64,000 bases of DNA from Ardenticatenaceae bacterium (GTDB taxonomy: Bacteria > Chloroflexota > Anaerolineae > Promineifilales > Promineifilaceae). Under the pieces are notes generated by a model. That model worked only from the letters and a program-made list of their open reading frames with translations. It was not told the DNA's origin and made no database searches. Position 1 is the stretch's first letter. Each line of letters opens with the position of its first letter. The DNA lies in contig JACKBN010000008.1 of the NCBI GenBank assembly GCA_020634565.1, forward strand, positions 62,001-126,000, written 5' to 3'. Positions 52,733 to 61,572 of this stretch are shown here, one piece after another. The translations under genes and the position numbers were made by a program.

Positions 52733-54595
52733 CTAGGATTCTCGCAGCACATCCATCACATTGGCTACCAAATCATACCGGCCAAACGCAGGCATGAAGT
52801 AGACGCCTTGGGTAAACGGCCGTAATTGCAACAAAATCTCCTGAGCAATCGTCACGCCCTCCTGCTGCGGATCGCTGGCATCAGTCATGCGGTCGCGCAG
52901 CGGCTCGGGGATAGACATGCCGGGCACTTCATGATGCAGGAATTCGGCATTACGGCCGTTGTACAGCGGTTTTACCCCCACAATCAACGGCAGCATCTTT
53001 TCTTCATAGGTCGCTTCGTACAAATCGACAAACTGTTTGGCCGCCGCCGGGTCAAACACTGGCTGCGTCAGGGCAAAATCGGCCCCGTTGCGGATTTTGC
53101 GCCGCAGCAGAGTCATTTCCCGCTCGGGGTCAGCTGGCGTCAAATTAAGCGCACACCCCACCGTAAAATTGGTTGGCTGGTCAATGGAATTACCCGCCTT
53201 GTCCAGACCGCTGTTAAACTGCTGCTTGATCAGGTGAATCAAGCCGGTGGGCACAATGTCGTAGCTGTCCATCGCTTCAGGATAATCCCCAATTTTAGTG
53301 GGATCACCCATCGTCACAAACAAATTGCGAATGCCCATAGCGTACGCCGCCAGCAAATCCCCCTGAATGCGCAGCAAATTGCGCCCGCGCGTGGGGAAGT
53401 GCAGCACCGTCTCCAACCCGACCGTTTTTTGCACCAGATGGGCCGCCGCCCAGGCGCTCATGCGCATGCGGGCCAGGGGGCTATCTGCCAAATTTAGCAA
53501 GTTGGCCCCGGCCTCTTTCAGCATGTGCGCCCCTTCGATGAGCCGCTGGGTCGCCACGCCTTTAGGCGGGCTCATCTCTATGGTGACGACGTAACGGCCG
53601 TTTACCAGATTCTCGGCTAACTTTGTGGGAGCATCCAGAACGGCCGTCTTCTTATCAACCTGGGTCACGACCTGAATTACCGGCAGCGGAATAGGTGACG
53701 GACCGGGATGATCCAGCGCATAGCGCATGGCGGCAATGTGGGCTTCGTTGGTGCCGCAGCAGCCGCCAACCAGCACCGCGCCCGCTTCCACCAGCGCACG
53801 CGTATATTGGCCAAAATAATCGGGCGTGGCTGGATAAAGCACTCGCCCGCGCTCCGTTTGCTCGGGCCAACCTGCGTTGGGCGCAGCCGCCAACAGCCAA
53901 TCCGGGGCGGTCTGGCGCATCATCAACAGCAGGCGCAGCACCTGCGCCGGACCACCGCTGCAATTCACGCCAATCACGTCCACATCCAGCGCGGCCAGCC
54001 GTTGGGCCACCACGTTGGGCGAATGCCCCAACAGGGTGCGGTCGTCGCGGGTAAAGGTCATTTGGGCCACGATGGGCAAATCGGGGGCGAGTTCACGGGC
54101 AACGGATACGGCCGTTTCTATCTCGTACAAATCTGACATCGTTTCCAGCACCAGCAGATCGATTCCATCCGCCAGCAGGGCCTCGATTTGCTCCTGAAAC
54201 GCCTCGGCCGCTTCGGTAAGCGGCACGCGCCCCAGCGGAGCCAATCGCACGCCCAGCGGCCCGACCGATCCGGCCAGCCACACTTCGCGGAAGGCGCTGT
54301 CAATCACCCGCCGGGCAATGTTAACCGCCGCCCGATTAATTTCACGCACCTGATTTTGCAGGCCGTACTCTGCCAATTTATACCGATTGGCCCCAAAGCT
54401 GTTCGTCTCGATAATGTCGGCCCCGGCATCGATGTACGCCCGATGAATATCAGCCACGACGGCCGGTTGGGTAAGATTGATGCCATCGAAGCTGGTGTCC
54501 ATGGGCACACCACGACTGTGCAGCAATGTGCCCATAGCCCCATCAAACAAAAACGGCCGCTCGCGCAGCCGAGAAATAAATGTTTGTCTATCCAT
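52733..54595 (-). CDS. Bifunctional homocysteine S-methyltransferase / methylenetetrahydrofolate reductase
   Basis: 620 residues from ATG 54595 (an in-frame TTG at 54610 is less likely). Residues ~1-290: homocysteine methyltransferase barrel with LFDGAMGTLLHSRG, NSFGANRYKLAEYG and the zinc Cys residues in GVNCSGGPA and GGCCGTNEAH. Residues ~315-620: MTHFR barrel with VTIEMSPPKG and GADFALTQPVFDP. This is the YitJ-type fusion, which reduces methylene-THF and passes the methyl group to homocysteine to form methionine. A 14-bp hairpin directly precedes the start codon and no Shine-Dalgarno is visible, so translation may be controlled. Confidence 0.92.
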   Translation of the reverse strand: MDRQTFISRLRERPFLFDGAMGTLLHSRGVPMDTSFDGINLTQPAVVADIHRAYIDAGADIIETNSFGANRYKLAEYGLQNQVREINRAAVNIARRVIDSAFREVWLAGSVGPLGVRLAPLGRVPLTEAAEAFQEQIEALLADGIDLLVLETMSDLYEIETAVSVARELAPDLPIVAQMTFTRDDRTLLGHSPNVVAQRLAALDVDVIGVNCSGGPAQVLRLLLMMRQTAPDWLLAAAPNAGWPEQTERGRVLYPATPDYFGQYTRALVEAGAVLVGGCCGTNEAHIAAMRYALDHPGPSPIPLPVIQVVTQVDKKTAVLDAPTKLAENLVNGRYVVTIEMSPPKGVATQRLIEGAHMLKEAGANLLNLADSPLARMRMSAWAAAHLVQKTVGLETVLHFPTRGRNLLRIQGDLLAAYAMGIRNLFVTMGDPTKIGDYPEAMDSYDIVPTGLIHLIKQQFNSGLDKAGNSIDQPTNFTVGCALNLTPADPEREMTLLRRKIRNGADFALTQPVFDPAAAKQFVDLYEATYEEKMLPLIVGVKPLYNGRNAEFLHHEVPGMSIPEPLRDRMTDASDPQQEGVTIAQEILLQLRPFTQGVYFMPAFGRYDLVANVMDVLRES

Positions 54596-54602
54596 AGTTT
54601 TG

Positions 54603-54647
54603 GTGTTCAAGTGCTCAGGCGTTCAATCCAGATGAGCACTTGAACAC
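54603..54647. promoter_or_regulatory. 14-bp perfect hairpin abutting the MTHFR start codon
   Basis: GTGTTCAAGTGCTC (54603-54616) pairs perfectly with 54634-54647 around a 17-base loop. On the minus-strand transcript the hairpin ends seven bases before the ATG at 54595 and about five bases after the stop of the LCP gene. It occupies the position of the ribosome-binding site, and no U-tract follows. It may be a translation-control element or the 3'-end hairpin of the LCP message. Confidence 0.55.
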
Positions 54648-54651
54648 GTGG

Positions 54652-55722
54652 TTAATCGTTGTTGTAAAAAAGTTCCTCAATCAAAATAGAGGCTTTGGCA
54701 TTATCCAAAATAAGTACCTGTGCACCGGCTTCCGTCAGATAGCTGGAAACGTAATCATAGTCGAGCACATCGTTTTGAATATTTTCAGAATCGACGCTGT
54801 TGGCCGCCGTGGCCAGCCGAATCATCTGTTCCAGGCTTAAATCGGTGCGGATGCCGTTTTCTACCTGCTGGTAGAAGGTGCTAGCCTGGGCGATCATACC
54901 CGTAAAGCCGAGTGAAGCCACTTTTTGCTTGATGGCTAAAATCACCTGCTGCTGCCGGGACGCCCGACCAAAGTCGTTGTCCTGATGCCGGGTGCGCGCA
55001 TACTTCAAAGCCGTTGCTCCATCAAAATGATTTTGCCCGGCGGGAATATAAAGCGGATCAAAACCATAGTTCATGCTGGGATACGTGGGATCGTTAATGG
55101 CCGTCGGCACGTACACATCAATGCCGCCTAACGCGTCGATGCCGTTAATCACCGCGCTAAAGTCCACCAAAATATAATGATGCACGGGCACACCCAGATT
55201 ATATTCCACCGTTTGCATGGCCAAAGCCGCCCCACCAATGGGATTATTGCCCGACGACCCGTACACAAAAGCGGTGTTGATACGATCACGGCCGTATCCA
55301 GGAATGAGCACGTACAAATCACGCGGAATCGACAGGATGGAAGCCGATTCTGTCTCAGGATCAAGCGAAACCAGCATCATTGTATCGGTGCGAGAAATGA
55401 ACGCTTCACCAGGGCGGCGGTCAATCCCCATGAGCAAGATGTTGACGCGATCGGTGCCTTCCCACGGTTCGCTGGTAGGGATGAGTGTCGGGGTGGCTTG
55501 GCCGGGAATCAACGTCGGCACACCAGACGGCCCGGTCTGCTCCAAAGAGAGATCCACGCCCGCGACGGCCGCAGCGGATTCCTCCAGCGGATTCAACGGC
55601 CGATTAAGCATGACCTGAAAGGTGAAATAGGCAAAGATGACCACCGCCACGCCTGAAAAAACAAAGGCAATTGAAAGCAGATAGGTCAGCCAGCCGGGTA
55701 AAACAGGTTGTGAGGTACGCAA
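54652..55722 (-). CDS. LytR-CpsA-Psr (LCP) family cell-wall ligase
   Basis: 356 residues. The TTG start at 55722 is supported by AGGAG seven bases upstream. One membrane segment (LLSIAFVFSGVAVVIFAYFTF), then the LCP domain: NILLMGIDRRPG, SRTDTMMLVSLDP, ILSIPRDLYVLIPG, DRINTAFVYGS, DALGGIDVYV, TALKYARTRHQDNDFGRA. The catalytic Arg and Asp residues of the family are present. LCP proteins transfer polyprenyl-linked glycopolymers onto peptidoglycan or proteins at the outer face of the membrane. Confidence 0.9.
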   Translation of the reverse strand: MRTSQPVLPGWLTYLLSIAFVFSGVAVVIFAYFTFQVMLNRPLNPLEESAAAVAGVDLSLEQTGPSGVPTLIPGQATPTLIPTSEPWEGTDRVNILLMGIDRRPGEAFISRTDTMMLVSLDPETESASILSIPRDLYVLIPGYGRDRINTAFVYGSSGNNPIGGAALAMQTVEYNLGVPVHHYILVDFSAVINGIDALGGIDVYVPTAINDPTYPSMNYGFDPLYIPAGQNHFDGATALKYARTRHQDNDFGRASRQQQVILAIKQKVASLGFTGMIAQASTFYQQVENGIRTDLSLEQMIRLATAANSVDSENIQNDVLDYDYVSSYLTEAGAQVLILDNAKASILIEELFYNND

Positions 55723-55945
55723 TACAAACTCCTGATCAGGTCACAGAATGCTCAGAGAAAAGGATTCTTAGCTTGCTTCTCTGGTCATGTTCGCTGTGGC
55801 CAACATTCATAATTTTCACAAACAGGCTGCATTATACACGGAAACGGCCGTATCGCGGGATGAAAACAGCGTGATTCCCCTACGTTTCCCCTGATTTTAG
55901 CATATTGTGCATTGTTAGTTTTTCAGAAAATCATGATGAATATGG

Positions 55946-55973
55946 TTGACTTACGGCCGTTTTACGGTAGATT
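55946..55973 (+). promoter_or_regulatory. Candidate moaA promoter with ACGGCCGT in the spacer
   Basis: TTGACT (55946-55951), 16-bp spacer containing ACGGCCGT, TAGATT (55968-55973). It lies 37 bp before the moaA start, in the 287-bp divergent region shared with the LCP gene. A second palindrome copy lies at 55844. Confidence 0.5.
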
Positions 55974-56009
55974 TGCCTAAACCTGACAGCAACACCTGAG
56001 AGTGAACAC

Positions 56010-57035
56010 ATGAACCCACCAACTCCTAAAATCGTCGATAAATTCGGCCGTCCCATCCGCGATCTGCGCATTTCGGTTATTGATAAGTGCAATTTCCGCT
56101 GCCCTTACTGCATGCCTGCCGAAATTTTTGGCGCAGATTACAACTTCCTCAATAAAGATGAGCTTCTAACGGATGATGAAATTGTGCGGCTGGCGACGCT
56201 GTTTGCCCAGCTTGACGTCACCAAGTTTCGGCTCACAGGCGGCGAACCGCTGATTCGGCCCAATTTGCCCGCACTGATTGCCCGTCTGGCCCAGGTTGCT
56301 GGCATTGAGGATTTAGCCCTCACCACCAACGGCTTTTATTTGAGCCAGCACGCTCAGGCGCTAAAAGAAGCAGGCCTGCACCGGCTGACCATTAGTTTGG
56401 ATTCGCTGGATAATGAGGTGTTTCAGGTATTAAACGGCCGTCGCGCCACCGTAGAACGGGTACTCGAAGGGCTGGCTGCCGCTGAAAAAGCCGGCTTTAC
56501 CAAAATCAAAATCAACTGCGTCGTCAAAAAAGGCGTCAACGATCACACAATCGTGGATTTGGCGCGCCACTTCAAGGGCACTGGGCACATCGTACGCTAC
56601 ATCGAGTACATGGACGTGGGCAACCTGAACGGCTGGAAGCTGGATGATGTGGTCACAGCCGACGAAATCCTGAGCAAAATTGACGCCGACATGCCCATCC
56701 AGCCCGTCCCGCCTAATTATCCCGGCGAAGTTGCCAACCGCTACCGCTACCTGGATGGTTCTGGCGAAATTGGCATCATCGCCTCGGTCACCAAACCCTT
56801 CTGTGGCGACTGCACCCGCGCCCGCCTTTCCAGCGCCGGGGAATATTACACCTGCCTCTTTGCCCACAATGGCACCGATTTGCGTGCCCCGCTGCGGGCC
56901 AACGCCAGCGACGAGGAAATGCTAGAACGCATCGGGGGCGTCTGGCAGCGCCGCACCGACCGCTACTCAGAACTGCGCACCTCCTTCACCCGCCTCCCCG
57001 CCAAAGGCGCAGAAATGTACCGCTTAGGCGGCTAG
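56010..57035 (+). CDS. moaA: GTP 3',8-cyclase (molybdenum cofactor biosynthesis)
   Basis: 341 residues. The radical-SAM cluster motif CNFRCPYC, the GGEP-like motif LTGGEPLIRP, the second iron-sulfur site CGDCTRARLSSAGEYYTC and the essential C-terminal Gly-Gly (RLGG) are all present. It converts GTP to 3',8-cyclo-H2GTP, the first step of molybdopterin synthesis. No other moa or moe gene is nearby. GAGAG precedes the ATG. Confidence 0.95.
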   Translation: MNPPTPKIVDKFGRPIRDLRISVIDKCNFRCPYCMPAEIFGADYNFLNKDELLTDDEIVRLATLFAQLDVTKFRLTGGEPLIRPNLPALIARLAQVAGIEDLALTTNGFYLSQHAQALKEAGLHRLTISLDSLDNEVFQVLNGRRATVERVLEGLAAAEKAGFTKIKINCVVKKGVNDHTIVDLARHFKGTGHIVRYIEYMDVGNLNGWKLDDVVTADEILSKIDADMPIQPVPPNYPGEVANRYRYLDGSGEIGIIASVTKPFCGDCTRARLSSAGEYYTCLFAHNGTDLRAPLRANASDEEMLERIGGVWQRRTDRYSELRTSFTRLPAKGAEMYRLGG

Positions 57036-57080
57036 CGCCAAAATTTATCATCTAAGTAAACCAAAAGGCCCTATGCACTC

Positions 57081-57596
57081 TTAGTTGCGGGCATCAAGGT
57101 TGCAAGGATTATCCATACGCATACAACCCAGAGTTGGCTTGGCATGATCTACCAACTTATAGGTTCCATCAGCATAAACCGAACCACCAAAACCGCATTC
57201 TCCAGAAAGGCCAATTTGGGTAACTTTTACTTCAGTTTCTCCAAATTCAAAAACGATATAGCATTTATCAGAATCAATATTGGACATGTCAGGTGAAAAA
57301 ACGGCAATGCTTTCAACAATCCGAATGGTATCGAGAGCATAACCAGAATTGTAGGAAGGTGCTCCTCGAACGCAAGCGAGTTCAATATCATCTATTTCCT
57401 CAAAAGGTACTTTTAGCAAATTATGATCTGTTTTTAAAGTACACTCTGCTCCATTTTTTCCAGATCGACTATAAGTTCCAGAAAAATCCGGCCTCTGTTG
57501 TTCCCAATTATTTTCTGTTTCAAAGGATTTAGTCTCAGAACATGCTGAAAAAATCAGTAACATTAAGGCCAACGTAATATTTTTATAATTGATCAT
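57081..57596 (-). CDS. Small lipoprotein of unknown function
   Basis: 171 residues with a short signal peptide and lipobox IFSAC (Cys ~19). Four further Cys (ECTLKTD, LACVRGA, SGECGFG, GCMRMDNPC region) suggest disulfides. No family recognised. The gene is AT-rich, has no ACGGCCGT site, and starts five bases after the HNH gene stop on the same strand, so it may belong to a recently acquired three-gene unit (57.1-58.3 kb). Confidence 0.55.
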   Translation of the reverse strand: MINYKNITLALMLLIFSACSETKSFETENNWEQQRPDFSGTYSRSGKNGAECTLKTDHNLLKVPFEEIDDIELACVRGAPSYNSGYALDTIRIVESIAVFSPDMSNIDSDKCYIVFEFGETEVKVTQIGLSGECGFGGSVYADGTYKLVDHAKPTLGCMRMDNPCNLDARN

Positions 57597-57601
57597 TCGG
57601 G

Positions 57602-58057
57602 TTATGTCCTAGCACCCAGAATTGGATCGCCGTGTGGTGGGTGTCGATTAACGAGAATATCGTCGGCTCGGATGGGGATAATGCGTTCTCGGTTTAAAGC
57701 CAATTGGGTTACGGTGGCGCGACCAACGGCCGTTAGTGGCACAATCATCAATCCATCTTCCGACCAAATAAAATGCTCGTTCCATTTGTCTTGGCGGGGA
57801 TTAAAAAGAGGCACTACTTCATCGGTCTGAGGATCAACGGCCGTTACTAAATCACTTTTACGCCTGTTGCAATGAAAGCAAGCAAGCGCCAGATTTCCAA
57901 GCCCCGTCTCGCCCCCTTTGGCAATAGGAAGAACATGATCAACTGTAAACGGCACATATTGCCAACGTTCAGAGGTATGACAATATTCACACAAAAATTT
58001 GGCACGTTGCCGCACTCGCTGCTTTATTCGATTCGTTAAACTACCTGGACGAGGCAC
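57602..58057 (-). CDS. HNH endonuclease
   Basis: 151 residues; GTG start at 58057, four bases after the previous gene's stop. The HNH core reads FLCEYCHTSE, FTVDHVLPIAKGG, NLALACFHCNRRKSD: two zinc Cys pairs, the DH pair and the Asn are present. HNH proteins of this short class are DNA-nicking or cutting enzymes found in mobile DNA and defence contexts as well as orphan genes. Co-directional with an 89-residue upstream partner. Its 3' half contains two ACGGCCGT sites. Confidence 0.88.
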   Translation of the reverse strand: MPRPGSLTNRIKQRVRQRAKFLCEYCHTSERWQYVPFTVDHVLPIAKGGETGLGNLALACFHCNRRKSDLVTAVDPQTDEVVPLFNPRQDKWNEHFIWSEDGLMIVPLTAVGRATVTQLALNRERIIPIRADDILVNRHPPHGDPILGART

Positions 58058-58061
58058 TTTT

Positions 58062-58331
58062 TTATTTTTGCGACTTTACCAAATTGCGTACAACCCGATT
58101 CAAATGGCTGAGATAATCGTCAATTTCTTCATAACGATCGAGCTCTTCCACTTCTTCAGAGGTTAACTCATTTTCCAGTTGATGAGTCAAAAGCTTCTGA
58201 ATTCGCTCTTGTACCTGAGATGAGGCACGAAATACCGGTACACCTTCCTCCAGAATCATACTAATTGACCCATCGTTTGGCATACTTTTCGGTAATTTTT
58301 TTACATTTGGCAGTGGATACGGTTGCATCAT
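58062..58331 (-). CDS. Small protein upstream of HNH endonuclease
   Basis: 89 residues with GGTG upstream of the ATG. Sequence is charged and helical (RIQKLLTHQLENELTSEEVE, then ELDRYEEIDDYLSHLNRVVR). Size and helical content resemble the small partner genes often found next to short HNH enzymes or toxin genes, but no antitoxin family can be named. It is preceded by a good promoter and runs directly into the HNH gene, forming an operon. Confidence 0.65.
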   Translation of the reverse strand: MMQPYPLPNVKKLPKSMPNDGSISMILEEGVPVFRASSQVQERIQKLLTHQLENELTSEEVEELDRYEEIDDYLSHLNRVVRNLVKSQK

Positions 58332-58348
58332 CTATTCACCTCGCAGTC

Positions 58349-58378
58349 ATTATACCCTCTCTGTAAACGCGATGTCTA
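58349..58378 (-). promoter_or_regulatory. Promoter of the HNH operon
   Basis: On the minus strand: TAGACA (58378-58373), 18-bp spacer, TATAAT (58354-58349), located 17 bp upstream of the ATG of the 89-residue gene. Confidence 0.65.
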
Positions 58379-58383
58379 CAGTC

Positions 58384-58452
58384 TCATACCAAAGCAGACG
58401 CCATCAAATCATTCACCGCAATGACAAGCATGGTACTGGTAATTTCGCTCAT
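58384..58452 (-). CDS. Possible 22-residue hydrophobic peptide
   Basis: ATG 58452 with GGGAGC correctly spaced upstream; the peptide begins MSEITSTMLVIAVNDLMA and ends SALV before TGA. It starts 20 bp after the GT2 gene stop, same strand. The peptide is hydrophobic and could be a small membrane peptide, or the remnant of a longer gene. Confidence 0.35.
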   Translation of the reverse strand: MSEITSTMLVIAVNDLMASALV

Positions 58453-58472
58453 CGTGCTCCCTAATCTGTGGA

Positions 58473-59429
58473 TTATTCTTCCTCCGGAAAGCCCCACTTT
58501 TTGTCTACCAGGTACAACGGCCGTCCTTTCACTTCATCATAAATCCGGCCCAAATATTCACCAATGATGCCCAGGCTGATCAGCTGCACCCCACCCAAAA
58601 ACAGCACCGATACCAGCGTGGTTGCCTGCCCCAACAAGGGATTGTGTGGCCCGAACAAGCGAATCAAAACCACCGCCAGAATCGCCAGAGCGCTAATCAC
58701 GGCAATCAAAAAGCCCAGGTAAGTGGCTAATTGCAGCGGCAAATACGAGAAGCTGGTAATCGCGTCCAGGGCAAAGGGCAGCATTTGCCGCACGCTGCCA
58801 AATTTGGATTCCCCGGCAAAGCGGCTGGCGCGCTCGTACTCCACGCCGGTTTGCTTAAAGCCGACCCAGGGAATCATGCCGCGCAAGAAGCGGTTACGCT
58901 CTGGCATGCTGTTAATCGCTTGGACCACCCGCCGGTCCATCAGGCGAAAATCACCCGTGTCCAGCGGAATGTCAATCTTGGTGATGCGGCGAATCAGCCG
59001 GTAAAACACCTTGGCGGTAAACAACTTGAACCAGGTTTCCCCCTCACGGCTGGCCCGCACCCCATACACCACCTCGTACCCTTCACGCCATTTGGCAATC
59101 ATCTCCGGGTAGATTTCCGGCGGGTCTTGCAAATCGGCATCCGTCAGGATAATAGCCTCACCTTGCGCATGGTTAAGTCCGGCCGTAACGGCAATCTGAA
59201 AACCAAAATTGCGCGAAAAGCTGATGCCTCTGACGCGTGGATCTTTTTGGTGCAGTTCGGCAATCACTTCGGCCGAACGGTCCCGACTGCCGTCGTTGAC
59301 CAGCACCAATTCCCACGGCTCACCGAGCTGGTCCATCACCCCACTCACGCGGCGATGCAGTTCAGTCAATACGGCTTCTTCATTGTACACAGGGGCAACG
59401 ATGGAAATAGTTGGTTTTGTTTGGGTCAT
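58473..59429 (-). CDS. Family 2 glycosyltransferase, membrane-anchored (GtrB/DPM1-like)
   Basis: 318 residues. IVAPVYNEEAVLTELHRRV, LVNDGSRDRSAEVI and the DxD-type ILTDADLQDPPE define a GT2 domain. FDTGDFRLMDRR-like (LDTGDFRLMDRRVV) and RGMIPWVGF are typical of polyprenyl-phosphate glycosyltransferases. Two C-terminal membrane helices (~235-260 and ~270-295) match GtrB/ArnC-type proteins. It attaches a sugar to undecaprenyl phosphate for envelope glycan or protein decoration; the sugar is unknown. Confidence 0.88.
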   Translation of the reverse strand: MTQTKPTISIVAPVYNEEAVLTELHRRVSGVMDQLGEPWELVLVNDGSRDRSAEVIAELHQKDPRVRGISFSRNFGFQIAVTAGLNHAQGEAIILTDADLQDPPEIYPEMIAKWREGYEVVYGVRASREGETWFKLFTAKVFYRLIRRITKIDIPLDTGDFRLMDRRVVQAINSMPERNRFLRGMIPWVGFKQTGVEYERASRFAGESKFGSVRQMLPFALDAITSFSYLPLQLATYLGFLIAVISALAILAVVLIRLFGPHNPLLGQATTLVSVLFLGGVQLISLGIIGEYLGRIYDEVKGRPLYLVDKKWGFPEEE

Positions 59430-59501
59430 GATTTTTCTGGTTATGCTTTATGGTGGGGAGTGAAAAGTGATAAGTAAAAAGCAGGTGATGATTACTTTTC
59501 A

Positions 59502-60761
59502 CTAGCCCATCTGATTAAAAAAACGCTCAACGGCCGTAATTTCTGCCGGTATCGTCACAGCCTGGCCCACGGATTTCATGGCTGACTGCACATCCTTTAG
59601 CCCGTTACCGGTGAGAATGAGCGCCACGCGGGCATCGGGGCCAATCAGGCCAGTTTGAACCGCTTTCAGGAAACCTGCATACGTGGCCGCTGAAGCTGGT
59701 TCGGCAAAAACACCGCTGCCCTGCGCCAGGGCAGGTATGGCGGCCAGGATTTGCTCGTCGGTTACGGTGATGAATGCGCCGTTGGTTTGGCGAACGGCCG
59801 TTATCGCCTTGATCCGATCCCGAGGCAACCCTGCGCTGATGCTGTCTGCCACCGTGTTGGCCGCGATGGGCGGCTTTGTCAGCACGTCTTCATCATTGGC
59901 CCATGCCTCATACAAATAAGCTGAGCCTTCCGCCTGCACGCCGATAATCTTGGGCATTTGCGCCAGGAAGCCCGTGGCCACCAAATCGCGCACGCCCTTG
60001 TAAACGCCGCTGATAATGCAGCCATCTCCCACGGACACAAACAGATGGGTGATGGGGGGCGCGTCGGCGGCTCTCTGCTGCATAAGTTGCGCGTACAGCT
60101 CAAAAGTAACGGTTTTCTTGCCCTCGGCCATGTACGGATTGTACCCGGTGTTGCGACAGTACCAGCCAAACTTCTCGGTGGCCGCCAGGCAGAGATCAAA
60201 GGCGTCATCATACGTACCTTCGACCAGCAGCACCGTGGCCCCATAAACCAGCAGCTGAGCAATTTTGGCCGCAGGAGCCGATTTGGGCACGAAGATCACT
60301 GTCTTCTGGCCAACGCTGGCGGCCAGGCCAGCCAGCGCCGCCGCCGCATTGCCGGTGCTGGCCGTCGTGACAATTTCGGCCCCCAGCTCTTGGGCCTTCA
60401 TTAGGGCCACGGCGCTGGCCCGGTCCTTGAGGGAGGCGGTGGGATTACGGCCGTCATCCTTCAACCAAAGCTCAGCCACGCCGGCCGCCTGCGCCAAACG
60501 AGGCGCTTCTTGCAGCGGCGTGCCGCCCACCACCAGCGGCGGGGCGGATATATCTTCCGCTACCGGCAAAAACGGCCGATAGGCAAACATCCCCCCGCTG
60601 GCCTCTGGCAACACATCACCAATCTCGGCGCGAACGGCCGTATAATCATATTCGACCTCAAGGATGCCCTCATTCCCGTGATCCGGACAGACGTAAAGCA
60701 CCTCATCCGGTTGGTAAACCTTGCCGCAAATGACACAGCGCAGTCCTGTAACGTTTTTCAT
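59502..60761 (-). CDS. thrC: Threonine synthase
   Basis: 419 residues. An N-terminal zinc-ribbon-like segment (RCVICGKVYQ, YVCPDHG) precedes a fold-type II PLP enzyme core: LWLKDDGRNPTASLKDRAS with the PLP Lys, TTASTGNAAAALAG and a C-terminal GNGLKD. It converts O-phosphohomoserine to threonine. The pyrophosphate-style end and length fit the shorter bacterial/archaeal class of ThrC. A neighbouring EEP-family gene lies 18 bp upstream on the same strand. Confidence 0.9.
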   Translation of the reverse strand: MKNVTGLRCVICGKVYQPDEVLYVCPDHGNEGILEVEYDYTAVRAEIGDVLPEASGGMFAYRPFLPVAEDISAPPLVVGGTPLQEAPRLAQAAGVAELWLKDDGRNPTASLKDRASAVALMKAQELGAEIVTTASTGNAAAALAGLAASVGQKTVIFVPKSAPAAKIAQLLVYGATVLLVEGTYDDAFDLCLAATEKFGWYCRNTGYNPYMAEGKKTVTFELYAQLMQQRAADAPPITHLFVSVGDGCIISGVYKGVRDLVATGFLAQMPKIIGVQAEGSAYLYEAWANDEDVLTKPPIAANTVADSISAGLPRDRIKAITAVRQTNGAFITVTDEQILAAIPALAQGSGVFAEPASAATYAGFLKAVQTGLIGPDARVALILTGNGLKDVQSAMKSVGQAVTIPAEITAVERFFNQMG

Positions 60762-60779
60762 AGTGGGTTTTCCTGATTG

Positions 60780-61541
60780 TTATACGTCTAAAGTCACCAA
60801 CAGCCCCACATGATCCGACGGATAAAGCGTGTCGTCATCAGGGGCAGGCACATCGCAAAAGATTTGCGCCTCAGGCACCTGGCGAATACCGCTGGAAACA
60901 AAAATGTAGTCCAGGCAGCCGGACCAGTCGCCCAGCGGCACCAGGGCTGTAGGAAACGTGGCCAATGGCTCGGCCCCATGCCGCAGTTGATAGGCAGAAC
61001 GAAAGCGCTGCTTCATAATTTGGATGGCCGGGCCGTTGGGCGTCTCGTTAAAATCGCCCGCCACCACCTGGGCAGGAATTGGGCGGCTGTCGGCCAGCCA
61101 ACCAGTGAGCATGAGCGCCTGCTCCTGCCGCGCCTGCTTGTCTTCGGCAATGTGGTGGAAATGGGTGGCGACAAAATCGAGTGGCTGGCGGTTGCTTAGC
61201 TCCACGTTTACCCGTAGGGCAACGCGCCCGCCATACCCCAAGTTGAGGCTATCTGAATACAAAATCGGCAGGTTGGTAAGCACACCAATGCCTTCCAGAT
61301 AACCGTAGATGGGATGCTGCTTGCGGATTTGGATGAGGCGATACGGCCGTTTCCCTTCCGGCAGCCGCGCATTAATCTGGTTACGAATCCAGCGCCCCTG
61401 GGTAATGGGGAAACTAATCTCTTGCAGGCTGATCAGGTTGGGGGTAACGTCCAGCAGCTGCGCCACCAGCAAATGACGGCGCTCCCGCCAACGGTCTGCT
61501 CGATTGCGCAAATTGATGGTAGCGACTGTTATCTGCGGCAT
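60780..61541 (-). CDS. Endonuclease/exonuclease/phosphatase-family protein, cytoplasmic
   Basis: 253 residues, no signal peptide. EEP motifs: VATINLRN, LISLQEI, VATHFHHIAED, VAGDFNETPN, CLDYIFVSSGI and a terminal SDHVGLLVTL. The catalytic Glu, Asp/Asn and Asp-His are in place. The family ranges from DNA repair nucleases to phosphoesterases of lipids or nucleotides, so the substrate is open. Co-directional with thrC downstream and the GH gene upstream. Confidence 0.85.
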   Translation of the reverse strand: MPQITVATINLRNRADRWRERRHLLVAQLLDVTPNLISLQEISFPITQGRWIRNQINARLPEGKRPYRLIQIRKQHPIYGYLEGIGVLTNLPILYSDSLNLGYGGRVALRVNVELSNRQPLDFVATHFHHIAEDKQARQEQALMLTGWLADSRPIPAQVVAGDFNETPNGPAIQIMKQRFRSAYQLRHGAEPLATFPTALVPLGDWSGCLDYIFVSSGIRQVPEAQIFCDVPAPDDDTLYPSDHVGLLVTLDV

Positions 61542-61572
61542 GGTGGGTTAATTAGTTCCTGTCTGTTCTGCG

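Noticed and set aside
58731..59477. A 248-codon plus-strand ORF across the GT2 gene, and similar long antisense ORFs at 21671-22402, 61615-62361 and 62374-63111
   Set aside because: All mirror well-supported genes on the opposite strand and have no recognisable domains; high GC makes antisense frames open.
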